A stretch of DNA of 64,000 nucleotides from Paracoccus subflavus (GCF_004310345.1 NZ_SISK01000003.1:186001-250000); one strand, 5' to 3'; shown: positions 9,077 through 22,080, counted from the first letter of the stretch. Translations and numbers: made by a program. Notes: generated by a model from the letters alone, not told the origin.

Positions 9077-9329
9077 CCAGTTTCGCGGCCCAGGGCTGGG
9101 TGACGGCCGGCATGCCGAATATGCTCGGCAGTCTGCCAGATCCAGCCGATCTGGCGCAGACGGGTCCGGTTCAAAAATGCGGCTGGAATGCCGAAGGCCG
9201 GTCCGATGATCGCGACCCAGACAGGGGTAAGGATCATTCGAACCGGCTTTTCCGTTTCCTTCATATCGCACGTGTTTCTGGAACAATCCGGCAGGGCTGG
9301 CAGTTCCATTGGCATACAAGGATGATCCG

Positions 9330-9710
9330 ATGCGTTCGGCCTGGATTGTTCCCTTTCTGATGCCCCTGCCCGTCATGGCCTTTACCGCCGAGAATGGCAT
9401 GACCGCCGTTCGGACCGGGCCGGCGGAAATCACTGTTCTCCACGACGCTCGAAGCGACGATGCTGATTACTGGTGTGCGGCCGGCGATTTCGTGCAGCGC
9501 GCCTTTGGCCTGCCGGGAAGCACCCCCCTGTGGCGGGCTTCGCCCAAGCCGCGCGGCGCGGGCCAAGGTCTTGTCTTCACGCTCGACCCTGCGCAGCAGG
9601 CCAAGGGGGCCGGGCTGTCGCAGTTCGGCCGCGGAACCCGCGACGGCTCTGTTTCGGCCGCCATGGCGACCGGCAGCTTTTGCCGCAGGGTCATCCCCTT
9701 GTTCGACTGA
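9330..9710 (+). CDS. Conserved hypothetical exported protein
   Basis: The protein has 126 residues with a probable signal peptide (MRSAWIVPFLMPLPVMAF). The mature domain has two cysteines in the chain (DYWCAAGDFV near residue 53 and SFCRRVIPLF near the end), which may pair in the periplasm. The ATG at 9330 is preferred over an in-frame TTG at 9309 because AAGGA sits at normal spacing before it and the protein then starts with the signal sequence. It is followed after 22 bases by another small gene on the same strand. No function is recognised. Confidence 0.65.
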   Translation: MRSAWIVPFLMPLPVMAFTAENGMTAVRTGPAEITVLHDARSDDADYWCAAGDFVQRAFGLPGSTPLWRASPKPRGAGQGLVFTLDPAQQAKGAGLSQFGRGTRDGSVSAAMATGSFCRRVIPLFD

Positions 9711-9732
9711 AACCAGAAGCAAAGGATACCCG

Positions 9733-9912
9733 ATGAAAAACCCCTGGATGAGTGCATGGCTGTCCGCCGCCAACAGTGCGACCGGCGCGGCAAAAGGCCA
9801 GATGATGGCCGAGATGAGCAAGGCCCAGACCCAGATGATGCAGCAATGGCAGCAGACCTGGATGGATGCCTGGTTCAAGCTCTGGTTGCCGGGAAACCGC
9901 CGCGACAGGTGA
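9733..9912 (+). CDS. Small Met/Gln-rich hypothetical protein
   Basis: This 59-residue protein (MKNPWMSAWLSAANSA...) has a helical, Met/Gln/Trp-rich middle (MMAEMSKAQTQMMQQWQQTW) that looks amphipathic, and a basic tail. AAAGGA precedes the ATG at normal spacing. It resembles small granule- or membrane-associated helical proteins in composition only; no family is recognised. It lies 22 bases after the preceding exported protein and may be cotranscribed with it. Confidence 0.6.
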   Translation: MKNPWMSAWLSAANSATGAAKGQMMAEMSKAQTQMMQQWQQTWMDAWFKLWLPGNRRDR

Positions 9913-9994
9913 AAAGCCCGGGGCCTGCAGAGATGCTGGCCCCTGGAGCTGTCCGGGATTGCCTCGGCCACCGGATCGTCCGGGCTGCCGGTCG

Positions 9995-10843
9995 TCAGGC
10001 AGGCTTGCCCCAGCCTTCGATCACCGTCACCGCCTCCTTGGCGGTTTCGACATAGCGAATCAGATCCAGATCCTCCTCGTGGATCGTTCCCGCCTCTGCC
10101 AGGCCCTTCCAGTTAATGATTCCGTCCCAGAACTCGGCGCCGAACAGCAGCAGGGGCACGCGGGCCATGCGGCCGGTCTGGATCAGGGTCAGGGCCTCGA
10201 ACAGTTCGTCCAGGGTGCCAAAGCCGCCGGGAAAGACCGTGATCGCGCGGGCGCGCATCAGGAAATGCATCTTGCGGATCGCGAAATAATGAAAGTTGAA
10301 GCACAGTTCCGGGGTCACGTGGATGTTGGGCGCCTGTTCGTGCGGCAGAACGATGCCCAGGCCGATGGATTTGCCGCCGGCCTGCGCGGCGCCCAGATTG
10401 CCCGCCTCCATCACGCCGGGGCCGCCGCCGGTGGTGATGACGAACTCGCGGCCCCCGGTTTCAAGGCTGCGGCGGGTCATTTCCTGCGCAAAGATGCGCG
10501 CTTCCTCGTAATAGGCGGACAGCTTTGCCAGGGCCGGGGTACGGGCCTGCGCAGCGTTCTGGGGCGACGGGATGCGCGCGCCTCCGAACATCACCACCGT
10601 CGATTCCACTCCGGCCTCGTCCAGCAGCATCTGCGGCTTCAGCAGTTCCAGTTGCAGACGAACCGGGCGCAATTCTTCCCGCAGCAGGAAATCGCGGTCG
10701 GTGAAGGCAAGCCGGTAGGACGGCGAGCGGGTCTGCGGCGTGTCGGGGATCTGCTCGGCGCGGACCGCATCCTCGTCGCTGTGCGGAAAGGGGTGGGCGC
10801 GGTCCTCGGTGCGGTCCTGGGTGGTCTTGGTCGCGTCGTTCAT
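9995..10843 (-). CDS. LOG family protein (TIGR00730 Rossmann fold)
   Basis: The protein has 282 residues. LOG proteins hydrolyse nucleoside 5'-monophosphates to a base and ribose 5-phosphate. Here the nucleotide-binding and catalytic signatures are visible as [14 protein letters not shown] and [12 protein letters not shown], the latter being the PGGxGTxxE motif that names the family. It was formerly annotated as lysine decarboxylase, which is wrong for this fold. The start ATG at 10843 has GAGGA just upstream and gives [10 protein letters not shown]; a longer in-frame extension upstream runs into the dapD region and is unlikely. The N-terminal 90 residues before the Rossmann core form the extension seen in the longer proteobacterial members. 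It is divergent from dapD, 86 bases away. Confidence 0.88.
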   Translation of the reverse strand: MNDATKTTQDRTEDRAHPFPHSDEDAVRAEQIPDTPQTRSPSYRLAFTDRDFLLREELRPVRLQLELLKPQMLLDEAGVESTVVMFGGARIPSPQNAAQARTPALAKLSAYYEEARIFAQEMTRRSLETGGREFVITTGGGPGVMEAGNLGAAQAGGKSIGLGIVLPHEQAPNIHVTPELCFNFHYFAIRKMHFLMRARAITVFPGGFGTLDELFEALTLIQTGRMARVPLLLFGAEFWDGIINWKGLAEAGTIHEEDLDLIRYVETAKEAVTVIEGWGKPA

Positions 10844-10929
10844 CGGATCCTCGGATTGCACGGGCCTTTTGCCAGGCTTATAGCCCCAGGGTGACAGTTT
10901 CCACCCGCCGCAGCCCCAAGGAGATAACG

Positions 10930-11751
10930 ATGACCCAAGCACTTGAAACCGCCATCGAGGCCGCGTGGGAAGCCCGCGCCGACATCGACAGCGCCACCGA
11001 CGGTTTCGTGCGCGAGGCGGTTGAGGAAACCCTGGCCCAGTTGGACAGCGGCGCGCTGCGGGTGGCGGAAAGGCGCGGCACCGACTGGCATGTGAACCAG
11101 TGGGCCAAAAAGGCGGTCCTGCTGTCGTTCCGCCTGAACGACATGGAGCCGATGTCGGGGGGACCGCAAGGCGCAAGCTGGTGGGACAAGGTGCCCACCA
11201 AGTTCAAGGGCTGGGGCGACAACCAGTGGCGCGCGGCCGGATTCCGGGCGGTCCCCGGCGCCATCGTCCGGCGCAGCGCCTTTATCGGCAAGGGCGCGGT
11301 GCTGATGCCGTCCTTTGTGAACCTGGGCGCCCATGTGGGCGAGGGCACGATGGTGGATACCTGGGCCACGGTCGGATCCTGCGCGCAGATCGGCAGGAAC
11401 GTCCACCTGTCGGGCGGCGTCGGCATCGGCGGCGTGCTGGAGCCCTTGCAGGCAGGCCCCACCATCATCGAGGACGACTGTTTCATCGGCGCCCGTTCGG
11501 AGGTGGTCGAGGGCTGCATCGTCCGCGAAGGCTCGGTGCTGGGCATGGGCGTCTTCATCGGCCAGTCCACCAAGATCGTCGACCGCGAGACGGGCGCGGT
11601 GATGTATGGCGAGGTTCCGGCCGGCTCGGTGGTCGTCGCGGGGTCCATGCCCTCGAAGAACGGCGTGCACCTGTATTGCGCTGTGATCGTCAAGCGGGTC
11701 GACGCGCAGACGCGCTCCAAGACCTCGATCAACGAATTGCTGCGCGACTAG
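10930..11751 (+). CDS. dapD: 2,3,4,5-tetrahydropyridine-2,6-dicarboxylate N-succinyltransferase
   Basis: This 273-residue enzyme of the lysine/diaminopimelate pathway adds succinyl from succinyl-CoA to tetrahydrodipicolinate. The C-terminal part is a left-handed beta helix of hexapeptide repeats (for example [19 protein letters not shown] and [17 protein letters not shown]). Segments [11 protein letters not shown] and [17 protein letters not shown] are strongly conserved in DapD. The length is standard. AAGGAG lies seven bases before the ATG at 10930. It is followed after ten bases by a YaiI-type gene and then by carB, all on the same strand. Confidence 0.95.
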   Translation: MTQALETAIEAAWEARADIDSATDGFVREAVEETLAQLDSGALRVAERRGTDWHVNQWAKKAVLLSFRLNDMEPMSGGPQGASWWDKVPTKFKGWGDNQWRAAGFRAVPGAIVRRSAFIGKGAVLMPSFVNLGAHVGEGTMVDTWATVGSCAQIGRNVHLSGGVGIGGVLEPLQAGPTIIEDDCFIGARSEVVEGCIVREGSVLGMGVFIGQSTKIVDRETGAVMYGEVPAGSVVVAGSMPSKNGVHLYCAVIVKRVDAQTRSKTSINELLRD

Positions 11752-11761
11752 GCCGCGGCGC

Positions 11762-12220
11762 GTGACGACCCTGTACATCGACGCCGACGCCTGCCCCGTC
11801 AAGGCCGAGGCCGAGCGCGTGGCGACCCGGCTGCACGTGCCGATGGTGCTGGTCTGCAACGGCGGGCTGCGGATGCCCGCCAATCCGCTGGTCAGCCTGA
11901 AGATCGTCGCCGAAGGCCCGGACGAGGCCGACAAGTGGATCGCCGACCAATGCGGGCCGGGCGACGTGGTGGTGACGGGCGACCTGCCGCTGGCCGACCG
12001 CTGCCTCAAGGCGGGCGCCCAGGTTCTGCGCCATGACGGCGAGGCGCTGACCCTGGCCAATATCGGCCCACGCCTAGCCACGCGCGACCTGATGGCCGAT
12101 ATCCGCGCCGCCGATCCCTTTCACCAGGGCGGCGGCGCGGCGTTCGGCAAGGCCGACCGGGCGCGGTTTCTGCAATCGCTGGACCGGGCGCTGACGGCGG
12201 CCCTGCGCGCAGGGCATTGA
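11762..12220 (+). CDS. YaiI/YqxD family (DUF188) protein
   Basis: The protein has 152 residues, with the family N-terminus [13 protein letters not shown], the middle [20 protein letters not shown] and the segment [19 protein letters not shown]. The aspartates of DADACP and TGDLPLA suggest a metal-dependent, PIN-like or NYN-like nuclease fold, but no activity is established for the family. The start is the GTG at 11762, which gives the conserved beginning [12 protein letters not shown] at once. It lies ten bases after dapD and is probably cotranscribed with it. Confidence 0.88.
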   Translation: MTTLYIDADACPVKAEAERVATRLHVPMVLVCNGGLRMPANPLVSLKIVAEGPDEADKWIADQCGPGDVVVTGDLPLADRCLKAGAQVLRHDGEALTLANIGPRLATRDLMADIRAADPFHQGGGAAFGKADRARFLQSLDRALTAALRAGH

Positions 12221-12323
12221 GGGTCAAATCGCCCGCAACCGCCCGTGCCACCTTGCGCCCCCACCGCGCACGGCTATAACCCCGGACGATTTGTCAGCCG
12301 CCAGCCGCCCAAGGACCAAGCCC

Positions 12324-15662
<3,339 letters not shown>

Positions 15663-15694
15663 GGGGGCGGGGCGTGTCCCAAAGTATGTCGCGA

Positions 15695-16600
15695 CTACTT
15701 TACACCCTGATATATTACTGAATAACCGAAACGAGAGAGGTCCGATATGCCGATAACCATTGGGCGGAACTCTCCGGGGTAGGCCCGGGTCGATCCGTCA
15801 GGAAATATCAAAGTTTCCTTAAGGCTTATCCGATACTCTCGCTCAAATGCGAACCTACGTCTCTTTGTAAAGGGGTATTGCTCAATAATATCTTCGAGAT
15901 GAGTTCTGTTAAAATCTGCCTCTGTCTTTATAACAACAAACGGGCTTAAATAATTTACAGGACCATGCCTTACCAAAAATTTCATATCGAAATTCCCATG
16001 TTCGGCTGCCTCGCGTTGTAGTTGATTGAAATTGGGAGGCACCCTCAGACGTCGCTCGGGAACTGAAAATCCATTATGAAACTTTTGCATTACGTCCCTT
16101 AGATATTCCGCAAAAGTTTGCATTCCATGCTGCGGAATGGACCATAGCGAGTCGTTGCCTTCTTTGAAGGTTGGGACCTCGGCTGCGGTCGACATGCTGA
16201 AGATCAGCCCATCAGTTTGCTGAAAGCCAATGGTAATGGTTCCAATAATTGAAAACCTGCCACCTTGGCTAGCTGTTATGGAAAATTTCTCGGACGTTTG
16301 CACACTTATTAAATAAGACTGACTGTCTATGTCCACATAATATGATGTTTTATATTGCGCACCAGTATTGCCCAACCTAAGGTAATCAACATCACGCTTA
16401 TTTACGCCTATCTTTAAAAGATCGGCGTACCATTCTTTCGATACGTTTGCATTATCAAAATTCAGGATTACTTCCAGCATCCCTTCTTGAGGATCTGCGC
16501 GTAAATTATCGTCAATCTTTCGATAATCCGACAAGGTTCCTAATCTTATATTATTTGATATATGGGGGAGATGTTCTTGGCTGCAATATTTGAAATACAT
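15695..16600 (-). CDS. AT-rich hypothetical protein inserted directly behind lepA
   Basis: This 301-residue protein of unknown function begins MYFKYCSQEHLPHISNNIRLGTLSDYRKIDD. That opening recalls DUF2971-type proteins, which often start with a YKYC segment followed by a short loop ending in LxLGSLxxYR; the match is by eye only. Such proteins are frequent on mobile and defence islands. Base composition is foreign: positions 15901-15960 contain 20 G/C of 60, against 37 of 60 in carB at 14701-14760, and rare codons such as ATA and TTA are common. Its ATG (16598-16600) follows the lepA TGA with no gap, so it may be translated by coupling. No signal peptide or membrane segment is seen. Confidence 0.75.
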   Translation of the reverse strand: MYFKYCSQEHLPHISNNIRLGTLSDYRKIDDNLRADPQEGMLEVILNFDNANVSKEWYADLLKIGVNKRDVDYLRLGNTGAQYKTSYYVDIDSQSYLISVQTSEKFSITASQGGRFSIIGTITIGFQQTDGLIFSMSTAAEVPTFKEGNDSLWSIPQHGMQTFAEYLRDVMQKFHNGFSVPERRLRVPPNFNQLQREAAEHGNFDMKFLVRHGPVNYLSPFVVIKTEADFNRTHLEDIIEQYPFTKRRRFAFEREYRISLKETLIFPDGSTRAYPGEFRPMVIGISDLSRFGYSVIYQGVK

Positions 16601-18400
16601 TCACCCATCCATTTTCAACGCCTGAATGAACGCCGTCTGCGGGATCTCTACCTTGCCAAACTGGCGCATCTTCTTCTTGCCGGCCTTCTGCTTTTCCAGC
16701 AACTTCTTTTTCCGCGTCGCGTCCCCGCCATAGCACTTGGCCGTCACGTCCTTGCGCATCGCCGACAGCGTCTCTCGCGCGATCACCCGGGCGCCAATGG
16801 CCGCCTGGATCGGGATCTTGAACATGTGCCGGGGGATCAGTTCCTTGAGCTTTTCGACCATCACCCGGCCCCGCGCCTCGGCCCGGTCGCGGTGGACCAT
16901 GATCGACAGCGCGTCCACCGGTTCGTCGTTCACCAGGATCGACATCTTGACCAGGAAATCCTCTCGGTATTCCGAAATCTGGTAGTCGAAGCTGGCATAG
17001 CCCTTGGTCACCGATTTCAGCCGGTCATAGAAATCGAACACCACCTCGGCCAGCGGCAGGTCATAGACGACCATCGCGCGGCTGCCGGCATAGGTCAGGT
17101 CCAACTGGATGCCGCGACGGTCCTGGCACAGCTTCAGCACGTCGCCCAGGTATTCGTCGGGCACCATGATCGTGGCCTTGATGCGCGGCTCCTCGATATG
17201 GTCCACATGGGTCAGGTCGGGCATGTCGGCGGGGTTGTGCAGGTCGCGCACCTCGCCGTCGCGCATGTGCAGTTTGAACACCACGCTGGGCGCGGTGGTG
17301 ATCAGGTCCAGGTCGTATTCGCGTTCCAGCCGGTCGCGGATCACCTCCAGGTGCAGCAGCCCCAGAAAGCCGCAGCGAAAGCCAAAGCCCAGCGCGGCCG
17401 AGGTTTCCATCTCGTAGCTGAAGGACGCGTCGTTCAGGGCCAGCTTTTCGATGGCGTCGCGCAGCGCCTCGAAATCGTTGGCGTCCACGGGGAACAACCC
17501 GCAGAACACCACCGGCTGCGCGGGCTTGAAGCCCGGCAGCGCGACCGTGGCGCCGCGCTTTTCGTGCGTGATGGTGTCGCCCACGCGGGTATCGCGGACC
17601 TGCTTGATCGACGCGGTGAACACGCCGATCTCGCCCGGGCCCAGTTCGGCGATGTCCACCATCTGCGGGGTCAGAACGGCCAGCTTGTCGATGCCATAGA
17701 CCGCGCCGGTCTGCATCATCTTCACCCGCTCGCCCTTGCGGATCACGCCGTCCATGACCCGGATCATCACTACCACGCCCAGATAGGAATCGTACCAGCT
17801 ATCGACCAGCATCGCCTTGAGCGGCGCATCGCGGTCGCCCTTGGGGGCCGGCAGGCGCGTCACGATCGCCTCGAGCACGTCGGGAATGCCAAGGCCGGTC
17901 TTGGCGCTGATCGGGATGGCGTCAGAGGCGTCGATGCCGATCACGTCCTCGATCTGCGCCTTGACACGCTCGGGCTCGGCGGCGGGAAGGTCGATCTTGT
18001 TCAGCACCGGGACGATGTCGTGGTCGGCGTCGATGGCCTGATAGACATTGGCCAGCGTCTGCGCCTCGACCCCCTGGGTTGCGTCCACGACCAGCAGCGA
18101 TCCCTCGACCGCGCGCATGGACCGGCTGACCTCATAGGCGAAATCGACATGGCCCGGTGTGTCGATCAGGTTCAGCACATAGGTCCGTCCGTCGCGCGCC
18201 GGATAGCTGATGCGGACGGTGTTGGCCTTGATGGTGATGCCGCGTTCCCGCTCGATGTCCATGCTGTCCAGCATCTGGGCCTTCATGTCGCGTTCGGCGA
18301 CAGTGCCCGTCAACTGGATCAGCCGGTCGGCCAGGGTGGATTTGCCGTGGTCGATATGGGCCACGATCGAGAAATTGCGGATCAGGGAAAGTTCGGTCAT
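16601..18400 (-). CDS. lepA: Elongation factor 4 (back-translocating GTPase LepA)
   Basis: This 599-residue translational GTPase acts on stalled or mis-translocated ribosomes. The G1 motif lies in the segment [21 protein letters not shown]3 is DTPGHVDF, G4 is NKIDLPAA, and the LepA-specific C-terminal domain includes [21 protein letters not shown]. The protein ends with [14 protein letters not shown], the normal family end, so it is intact despite the foreign gene behind it. The ATG at 18400 gives [12 protein letters not shown], as in other LepA proteins; an upstream GTG at 18427 would add nine non-conserved residues. Confidence 0.96.
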   Translation of the reverse strand: MTELSLIRNFSIVAHIDHGKSTLADRLIQLTGTVAERDMKAQMLDSMDIERERGITIKANTVRISYPARDGRTYVLNLIDTPGHVDFAYEVSRSMRAVEGSLLVVDATQGVEAQTLANVYQAIDADHDIVPVLNKIDLPAAEPERVKAQIEDVIGIDASDAIPISAKTGLGIPDVLEAIVTRLPAPKGDRDAPLKAMLVDSWYDSYLGVVVMIRVMDGVIRKGERVKMMQTGAVYGIDKLAVLTPQMVDIAELGPGEIGVFTASIKQVRDTRVGDTITHEKRGATVALPGFKPAQPVVFCGLFPVDANDFEALRDAIEKLALNDASFSYEMETSAALGFGFRCGFLGLLHLEVIRDRLEREYDLDLITTAPSVVFKLHMRDGEVRDLHNPADMPDLTHVDHIEEPRIKATIMVPDEYLGDVLKLCQDRRGIQLDLTYAGSRAMVVYDLPLAEVVFDFYDRLKSVTKGYASFDYQISEYREDFLVKMSILVNDEPVDALSIMVHRDRAEARGRVMVEKLKELIPRHMFKIPIQAAIGARVIARETLSAMRKDVTAKCYGGDATRKKKLLEKQKAGKKKMRQFGKVEIPQTAFIQALKMDG

Positions 18401-18463
18401 GGGCGGGCTATACAAGGGCTTCGACACTGCGGGAAGGGGATTTTGCGGGCCTGCGACCTTGGG

Positions 18464-19342
18464 TCAGGGGGCCAGCCGCGCCCGCCGCAGCCGCGCCTCG
18501 CGCCACATGGAATAGATGCCCGCCCCGGCGATCAGCGCAGCCCCGATCAGGGTGGCCGCGTCAGGCCGTTCGGCAAACACAAGCACCGCCAGCAGCATCG
18601 CGAACAGCAGCCGGGAATAGCGGAAGGGCGCGATCACCGCGATCTCGGCCAGGCGGGTGGCGACGACCATGGTGATATATCCCAGCAGCCCGAATCCCAG
18701 GGTCGCGCCCATCAGCGCCGCCTGCACGGGCGTCGGCATGACCGCGCCCTGCCCGCCCAGCAGCATCAGCCCCAGGCCAGCCAGCCCCATCGAGCCAAAC
18801 GCCCCCGCAGACAGCAGGCCCGACCCCACCTCGGGCGGCAGGCGGCGGGTGATCAGGTCGCGCACCGCAAGCGCCAGAACGGCGATCACGGCCAGGACCG
18901 AACTGAACTCGAATGCCTCGGTGCCCGGCTTGACGATCAGCAGCACGCCGCAGAACCCGACGGCGATGGACAGCCAGCGCCGCCAGCCGACCTGTTCGCC
19001 CAGAAACAGCGCCGCCCCCAGCGTCATCAGCAAGGGCTGCGCCTGAAGGATGGCCGAGGCGATGGCCAGATCGCCGGTGGCAAGCGCGGTGACAAAGGTG
19101 ACGGCGCAGATCGCCTCGCACAGGTTGCGCAGGGCGACCGGGGGCCGCAGCAGGTCGCGCAGCCGCAACCCCTCGGGTCCAAGCGCGATCCACAGGGCAA
19201 AGACGACCATTCCGGCCAGTCCCACCACCGCCAGCAACTGCCCGGTGGGGATCTGCACCGACAGCCCCTTCAGCAAGGCGTCCTCGACCGCAAAGGCCGC
19301 CATGGCCAGCACCATCAGCAGGGCGGCGCGCAGGTTATGCAT
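18464..19342 (-). CDS. DMT superfamily (EamA) transporter
   Basis: This 292-residue membrane protein has ten predicted hydrophobic segments in two EamA repeats. The first repeat holds the boundary AAFAVEDALLKGLSV, and ILQAQPLLMTLGAALFLGEQVGWRRWLSI is the typical helix-four motif. EamA proteins export amino acids, metabolites or riboflavin; the substrate cannot be read from sequence. The start ATG at 19342 overlaps the end of the HAD gene by eight bases, so the two are translationally coupled, which may link dephosphorylation of a metabolite to its export. Confidence 0.88.
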   Translation of the reverse strand: MHNLRAALLMVLAMAAFAVEDALLKGLSVQIPTGQLLAVVGLAGMVVFALWIALGPEGLRLRDLLRPPVALRNLCEAICAVTFVTALATGDLAIASAILQAQPLLMTLGAALFLGEQVGWRRWLSIAVGFCGVLLIVKPGTEAFEFSSVLAVIAVLALAVRDLITRRLPPEVGSGLLSAGAFGSMGLAGLGLMLLGGQGAVMPTPVQAALMGATLGFGLLGYITMVVATRLAEIAVIAPFRYSRLLFAMLLAVLVFAERPDAATLIGAALIAGAGIYSMWREARLRRARLAP

Positions 19343-20033
19343 CGGCAGAGTCCAGACGCGCGACAAGGGCCGGCAGGCCGTCGATGCCGTCCAGCCGGTG
19401 CGCGCGGGGATGGTCGGGCGCACAGGCATGTTCGATGGCCCAGGTCAGGTCATGGGGGATGAAAACGCCGTGCCCGCCCAGTTCCACGACCGGCAGAACG
19501 TCGCTTTTCATCGAATTGCCGGCCATGAGGAAGCGCTCGGGGGCAATGTTTGCGCGAAACAGCACGCGGGCATAGGATTCGGGGGACTTGTCGGCCAGGA
19601 TTTCCACTGCCTCGAACCGCTCGGCCAGGCCGGATGCGGCGATCTTGCGTTCCTGGTCGATCAGGTCGCCCTTGGTGATCAGGATCAGACGCCGCCCCTC
19701 CAGGGCCTCCAGGGCCTGCTGCACGCCGGGCAGCAGATGGACCGGATGGGCCAGCATGTCCTGTCCCAGTTCCAGAATGCGGCCGATGGCGCGGCCGTCG
19801 ATGCGTCCGTCGGTCAGTTCGATCGCGGTCTGGACCATCGGCAGCATGAAGCCCTTGATGCCGAAACCGTAGCGGACAAGGTTCGCGCGTTCCACATCCA
19901 GCAGGCGGCCGGCAATGTCGGCGCCGTCCGCGTGATCGGCCAGCAGGGCCGCGAATTCGCCTTCGGTCATGCGAAAGAAGGTTTCGTTTTCCCAAAGGGT
20001 GTCGTCGGCATCCAGCCCGATCGCGTCGATCAT
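19335..20033 (-). CDS. HAD family hydrolase
   Basis: This 232-residue cytoplasmic phosphatase belongs to the haloacid dehalogenase superfamily. Motif I is LDADDTLWENE (nucleophile Asp and acid/base Asp three residues on), motif II is LILITKGD, motif III includes the lysine of ADKSPESYARVL, and motif IV is MAGNSMKSDVLPVVELG. The helical cap lies between motifs I and II (C1 cap). The ATG at 20033 (MIDAIGLDADD) is preferred over an in-frame ATG at 20072 because family members start just before motif I. The stop overlaps the EamA start. Confidence 0.88.
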   Translation of the reverse strand: MIDAIGLDADDTLWENETFFRMTEGEFAALLADHADGADIAGRLLDVERANLVRYGFGIKGFMLPMVQTAIELTDGRIDGRAIGRILELGQDMLAHPVHLLPGVQQALEALEGRRLILITKGDLIDQERKIAASGLAERFEAVEILADKSPESYARVLFRANIAPERFLMAGNSMKSDVLPVVELGGHGVFIPHDLTWAIEHACAPDHPRAHRLDGIDGLPALVARLDSADA

Positions 20034-20107
20034 CGCATTCCCCGTCTTGCCCTTGCCCCCTTGCAGGATCATGCTGGCATCGGCTTGTAAACCCCCAGAG
20101 GATCCCG

Positions 20108-20293
20108 ATGACCTTTACCGTTCCCGACATGACCTGCGGCCATTGCAAGGCCGCCATCGAATCCGCGATCGCCCAGGCCGGGGGCCGGGCCATCGTCGAT
20201 CTGGCCGCAAAGACCGTGGCGGTCGAAGGCCTGGATCAGACCCGCGCGACGGATGCGATTCGCGCCGCAGGATACGAGGTGGCCCCCGCCTGA
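20108..20293 (+). CDS. Heavy-metal-associated (HMA) domain protein, CopZ-like chaperone
   Basis: This 61-residue single HMA domain has the metal-binding motif MTCGHC at residues 8-13 and the ferredoxin-like end RAAGYEVAPA. CopZ-type proteins carry Cu(I) to P-type ATPases such as CopA. AGAGGA precedes the ATG. No copper ATPase, CueR-type regulator or multicopper oxidase is next to it, so its partner must be elsewhere. It is divergent from the HAD gene with 74 bases between starts. Confidence 0.88.
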   Translation: MTFTVPDMTCGHCKAAIESAIAQAGGRAIVDLAAKTVAVEGLDQTRATDAIRAAGYEVAPA

Positions 20294-20444
20294 TATCCCA
20301 AGACCCTGATCCCGCAGGCTGACTGCCGGCACACCAAATGATTGAGCGGATGCGTCCTTGCTGCTAGCATTGATGACGGACGGGAACTGCAGACCGGGAC
20401 AACCGGCGCCCGCCGTGACCACAAGAAACCCGAGGAGACAGTTC

Positions 20445-20747
20445 ATGCTCAACCGCATCGTCATTGCGGCCGCTGCGATCATGATGACCGCGCCGCTGGC
20501 CGTGGCAGGCCCCATCGACAGCGCCTGCGTCCGATCCGACCGCGCGCGGGGCAACGCCCCCCTGTGCGGCTGCATCCAGCAGGTCGCGAACCAGACCCTG
20601 TCGCGGTCCGACCAGCGCCGCGCCGCCGCATTCTTCCGCGACCCCCATCAGGCACAAGAGGTCCGCATGTCGAAAAGCGACCGCGACAACGCCTTCTGGG
20701 CACGCTACAAGCGTTTCGCCGGGGCGGCCGAGGCCTATTGCCGGTAA
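20445..20747 (+). CDS. Conserved exported hypothetical protein
   Basis: The protein has 100 residues with a clear signal peptide (MLNRIVIAAAAIMMTAPLAVA, cleaved before GPIDSACV). The mature part has four cysteines (SACVRSDR, LCGCIQQV and the C-terminal YCR), probably as disulfides, and an FWARYKRF segment. This matches a small periplasmic protein that recurs in Rhodobacteraceae without an established role. CGAGGAG precedes the ATG at good distance. It ends seven bases before the sirtuin gene, so the two are probably cotranscribed. Confidence 0.72.
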   Translation: MLNRIVIAAAAIMMTAPLAVAGPIDSACVRSDRARGNAPLCGCIQQVANQTLSRSDQRRAAAFFRDPHQAQEVRMSKSDRDNAFWARYKRFAGAAEAYCR

Positions 20748-20754
20748 GCCGGGC

Positions 20755-21438
20755 TTGCGCATCACCGTTCTGACCGGCGCGGGTATTTCTGCAGAAAGCG
20801 GCCTTGCGACCTTTCGCGCGGTCGATGGTCTGTGGGAAAACCACCGTATCGAGGATGTCGCGACGCCCCAGGGCTTTGCCGCCGATCCGGCCCTCGTGCA
20901 TCGCTTCTATAACATGCGCCGTGCCACAGCCGCAGGGGCCCGGCCCAATGCGGCGCATCATGCGCTGGTCGATCTGGCGCGGCATCACGACCTGACGCTT
21001 GTGACGCAGAACGTGGACAGCCTGCACGAACAGGCGGGCAGCACTGACGTGATCCACATGCATGGCGCCCTGACCGGTGCGCTGTGCGCCGCCTGCGGGC
21101 ACCGCTGGCCTGCGCCCCTGGAAATGCGGCCGGACGACCCCTGCCCCGCCTGCGCCCGTCCCGCCACCCGTCCCGACATCGTGTGGTTCGGCGAGACGCC
21201 CTTTCATCTGGACCGGATCTGGGACGCCCTGGACCGGACAGAGCTTTTCGCGGCCATCGGCACGTCGGGCAATGTCCATCCCGCGGCGGGATTTGCCCGG
21301 CATGCCCGCCGGCGCGGTGCCGAATGCCTGGAACTGAACCTGGAAAACAGTGCCAACGCGCGCGATTTTCACCGCCGGATCGTGGGACCGGCCAGCCGTA
21401 CCGTGCCGGAATGGGTGGCCTCGCTGAAGCGCGGCTGA
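20755..21438 (+). CDS. cobB: NAD-dependent protein deacylase, sirtuin family
   Basis: This 227-residue enzyme removes acetyl or longer acyl groups from lysine with NAD. All sirtuin motifs are visible: the NAD loop GAGISAESGLATFR, the segment TQNVDSLHEQAG, the catalytic histidine in HMHGAL, and a zinc site of two Cys pairs (CAACG and CPACA). The late nucleotide-binding segment AAIGTSGNVHPAAGF follows. The start is a TTG at 20755 giving MRITVLTGAG, since the frame is closed upstream. It follows the exported protein by seven bases and converges on the ParA gene with six bases between the stops. Confidence 0.92.
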   Translation: MRITVLTGAGISAESGLATFRAVDGLWENHRIEDVATPQGFAADPALVHRFYNMRRATAAGARPNAAHHALVDLARHHDLTLVTQNVDSLHEQAGSTDVIHMHGALTGALCAACGHRWPAPLEMRPDDPCPACARPATRPDIVWFGETPFHLDRIWDALDRTELFAAIGTSGNVHPAAGFARHARRRGAECLELNLENSANARDFHRRIVGPASRTVPEWVASLKRG

Positions 21439-21444
21439 CCCCTG

Positions 21445-22080
21445 TCAGGCGATCGCCGCCAGAACCTCGTCGGTCAGTCCGGAAATCTCGTCCCGTGCGG
21501 GACCGGTGCGCGCGCGTTCGACCGCGCCGGCCCCCTCGCCCAGCGTTTCGGCATAGATCACCCGGTTGGCCAGTTGCGTAACCGCCACCTCGGCCCCCAG
21601 GTCGGCCGCCTTTCCGGCAACCTCGATCGACAGGCGGGTATGGGACCGCACCCGGTTCATCACCACCAGCACACGGGCCTTTTCGCGCCGTGCCAGATCC
21701 AGCACGCCCTCGGTCGCCCAAAGGTCCACATGGCTGGTCGCCACCGGCACCAGGACCAGATCGGCCACCCGCAACGCGGGACGCAGGTCGCTGTCGATCT
21801 TGGGCGGCGTGTCGATAATGACGAAGTCGAACCGTTTCTTCAGCTTTTCGGATTCGTAGCTGGCCCCCCAGGCCGACGAGGTCGAGAAATCCATCGCCTC
21901 GTCCTCGCCCTGGCTCTTTATCCGCTCGATGAACCAGCGGCCCAGACTGCCCTGCGGATCGGTATCGACCAGGGCGACGGAATGGCCGCGTTCATGCAGG
22001 CTGACGGCAAGATTGACGGCCAGCGTGGTCTTGCCCGAGCCGCCCTTCTGCTGCGCGATGGTGATGATCCTGCCTGCCAT
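21445..22080 (-). CDS. Orphan ParA/MinD-family ATPase
   Basis: This 211-residue P-loop ATPase has the deviant Walker A motif QQKGGSGKTTLAVNLA at residues 9-24, Walker A' DTDPQGSLG, and Walker B FVIIDTPPK. The start at 22080 gives MAGRIITIAQQKGG, as in family members. No parB gene or parS-like site is seen, and the protein lacks the N-terminal helix-turn-helix of plasmid ParA proteins. Short orphan ParAs of this kind position protein cargo such as chemoreceptor clusters or carboxysomes, or help plasmid-like elements. Its cargo here is unknown. Confidence 0.85.
   Translation of the reverse strand: MAGRIITIAQQKGGSGKTTLAVNLAVSLHERGHSVALVDTDPQGSLGRWFIERIKSQGEDEAMDFSTSSAWGASYESEKLKKRFDFVIIDTPPKIDSDLRPALRVADLVLVPVATSHVDLWATEGVLDLARREKARVLVVMNRVRSHTRLSIEVAGKAADLGAEVAVTQLANRVIYAETLGEGAGAVERARTGPARDEISGLTDEVLAAIA

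Noticed and set aside
8908-9315. A leftward frame opposite the entericidin-like gene with a hydrophobic stretch
   Set aside because: It spans the terminator and the small lipoprotein gene on the other strand and has no domain pattern.
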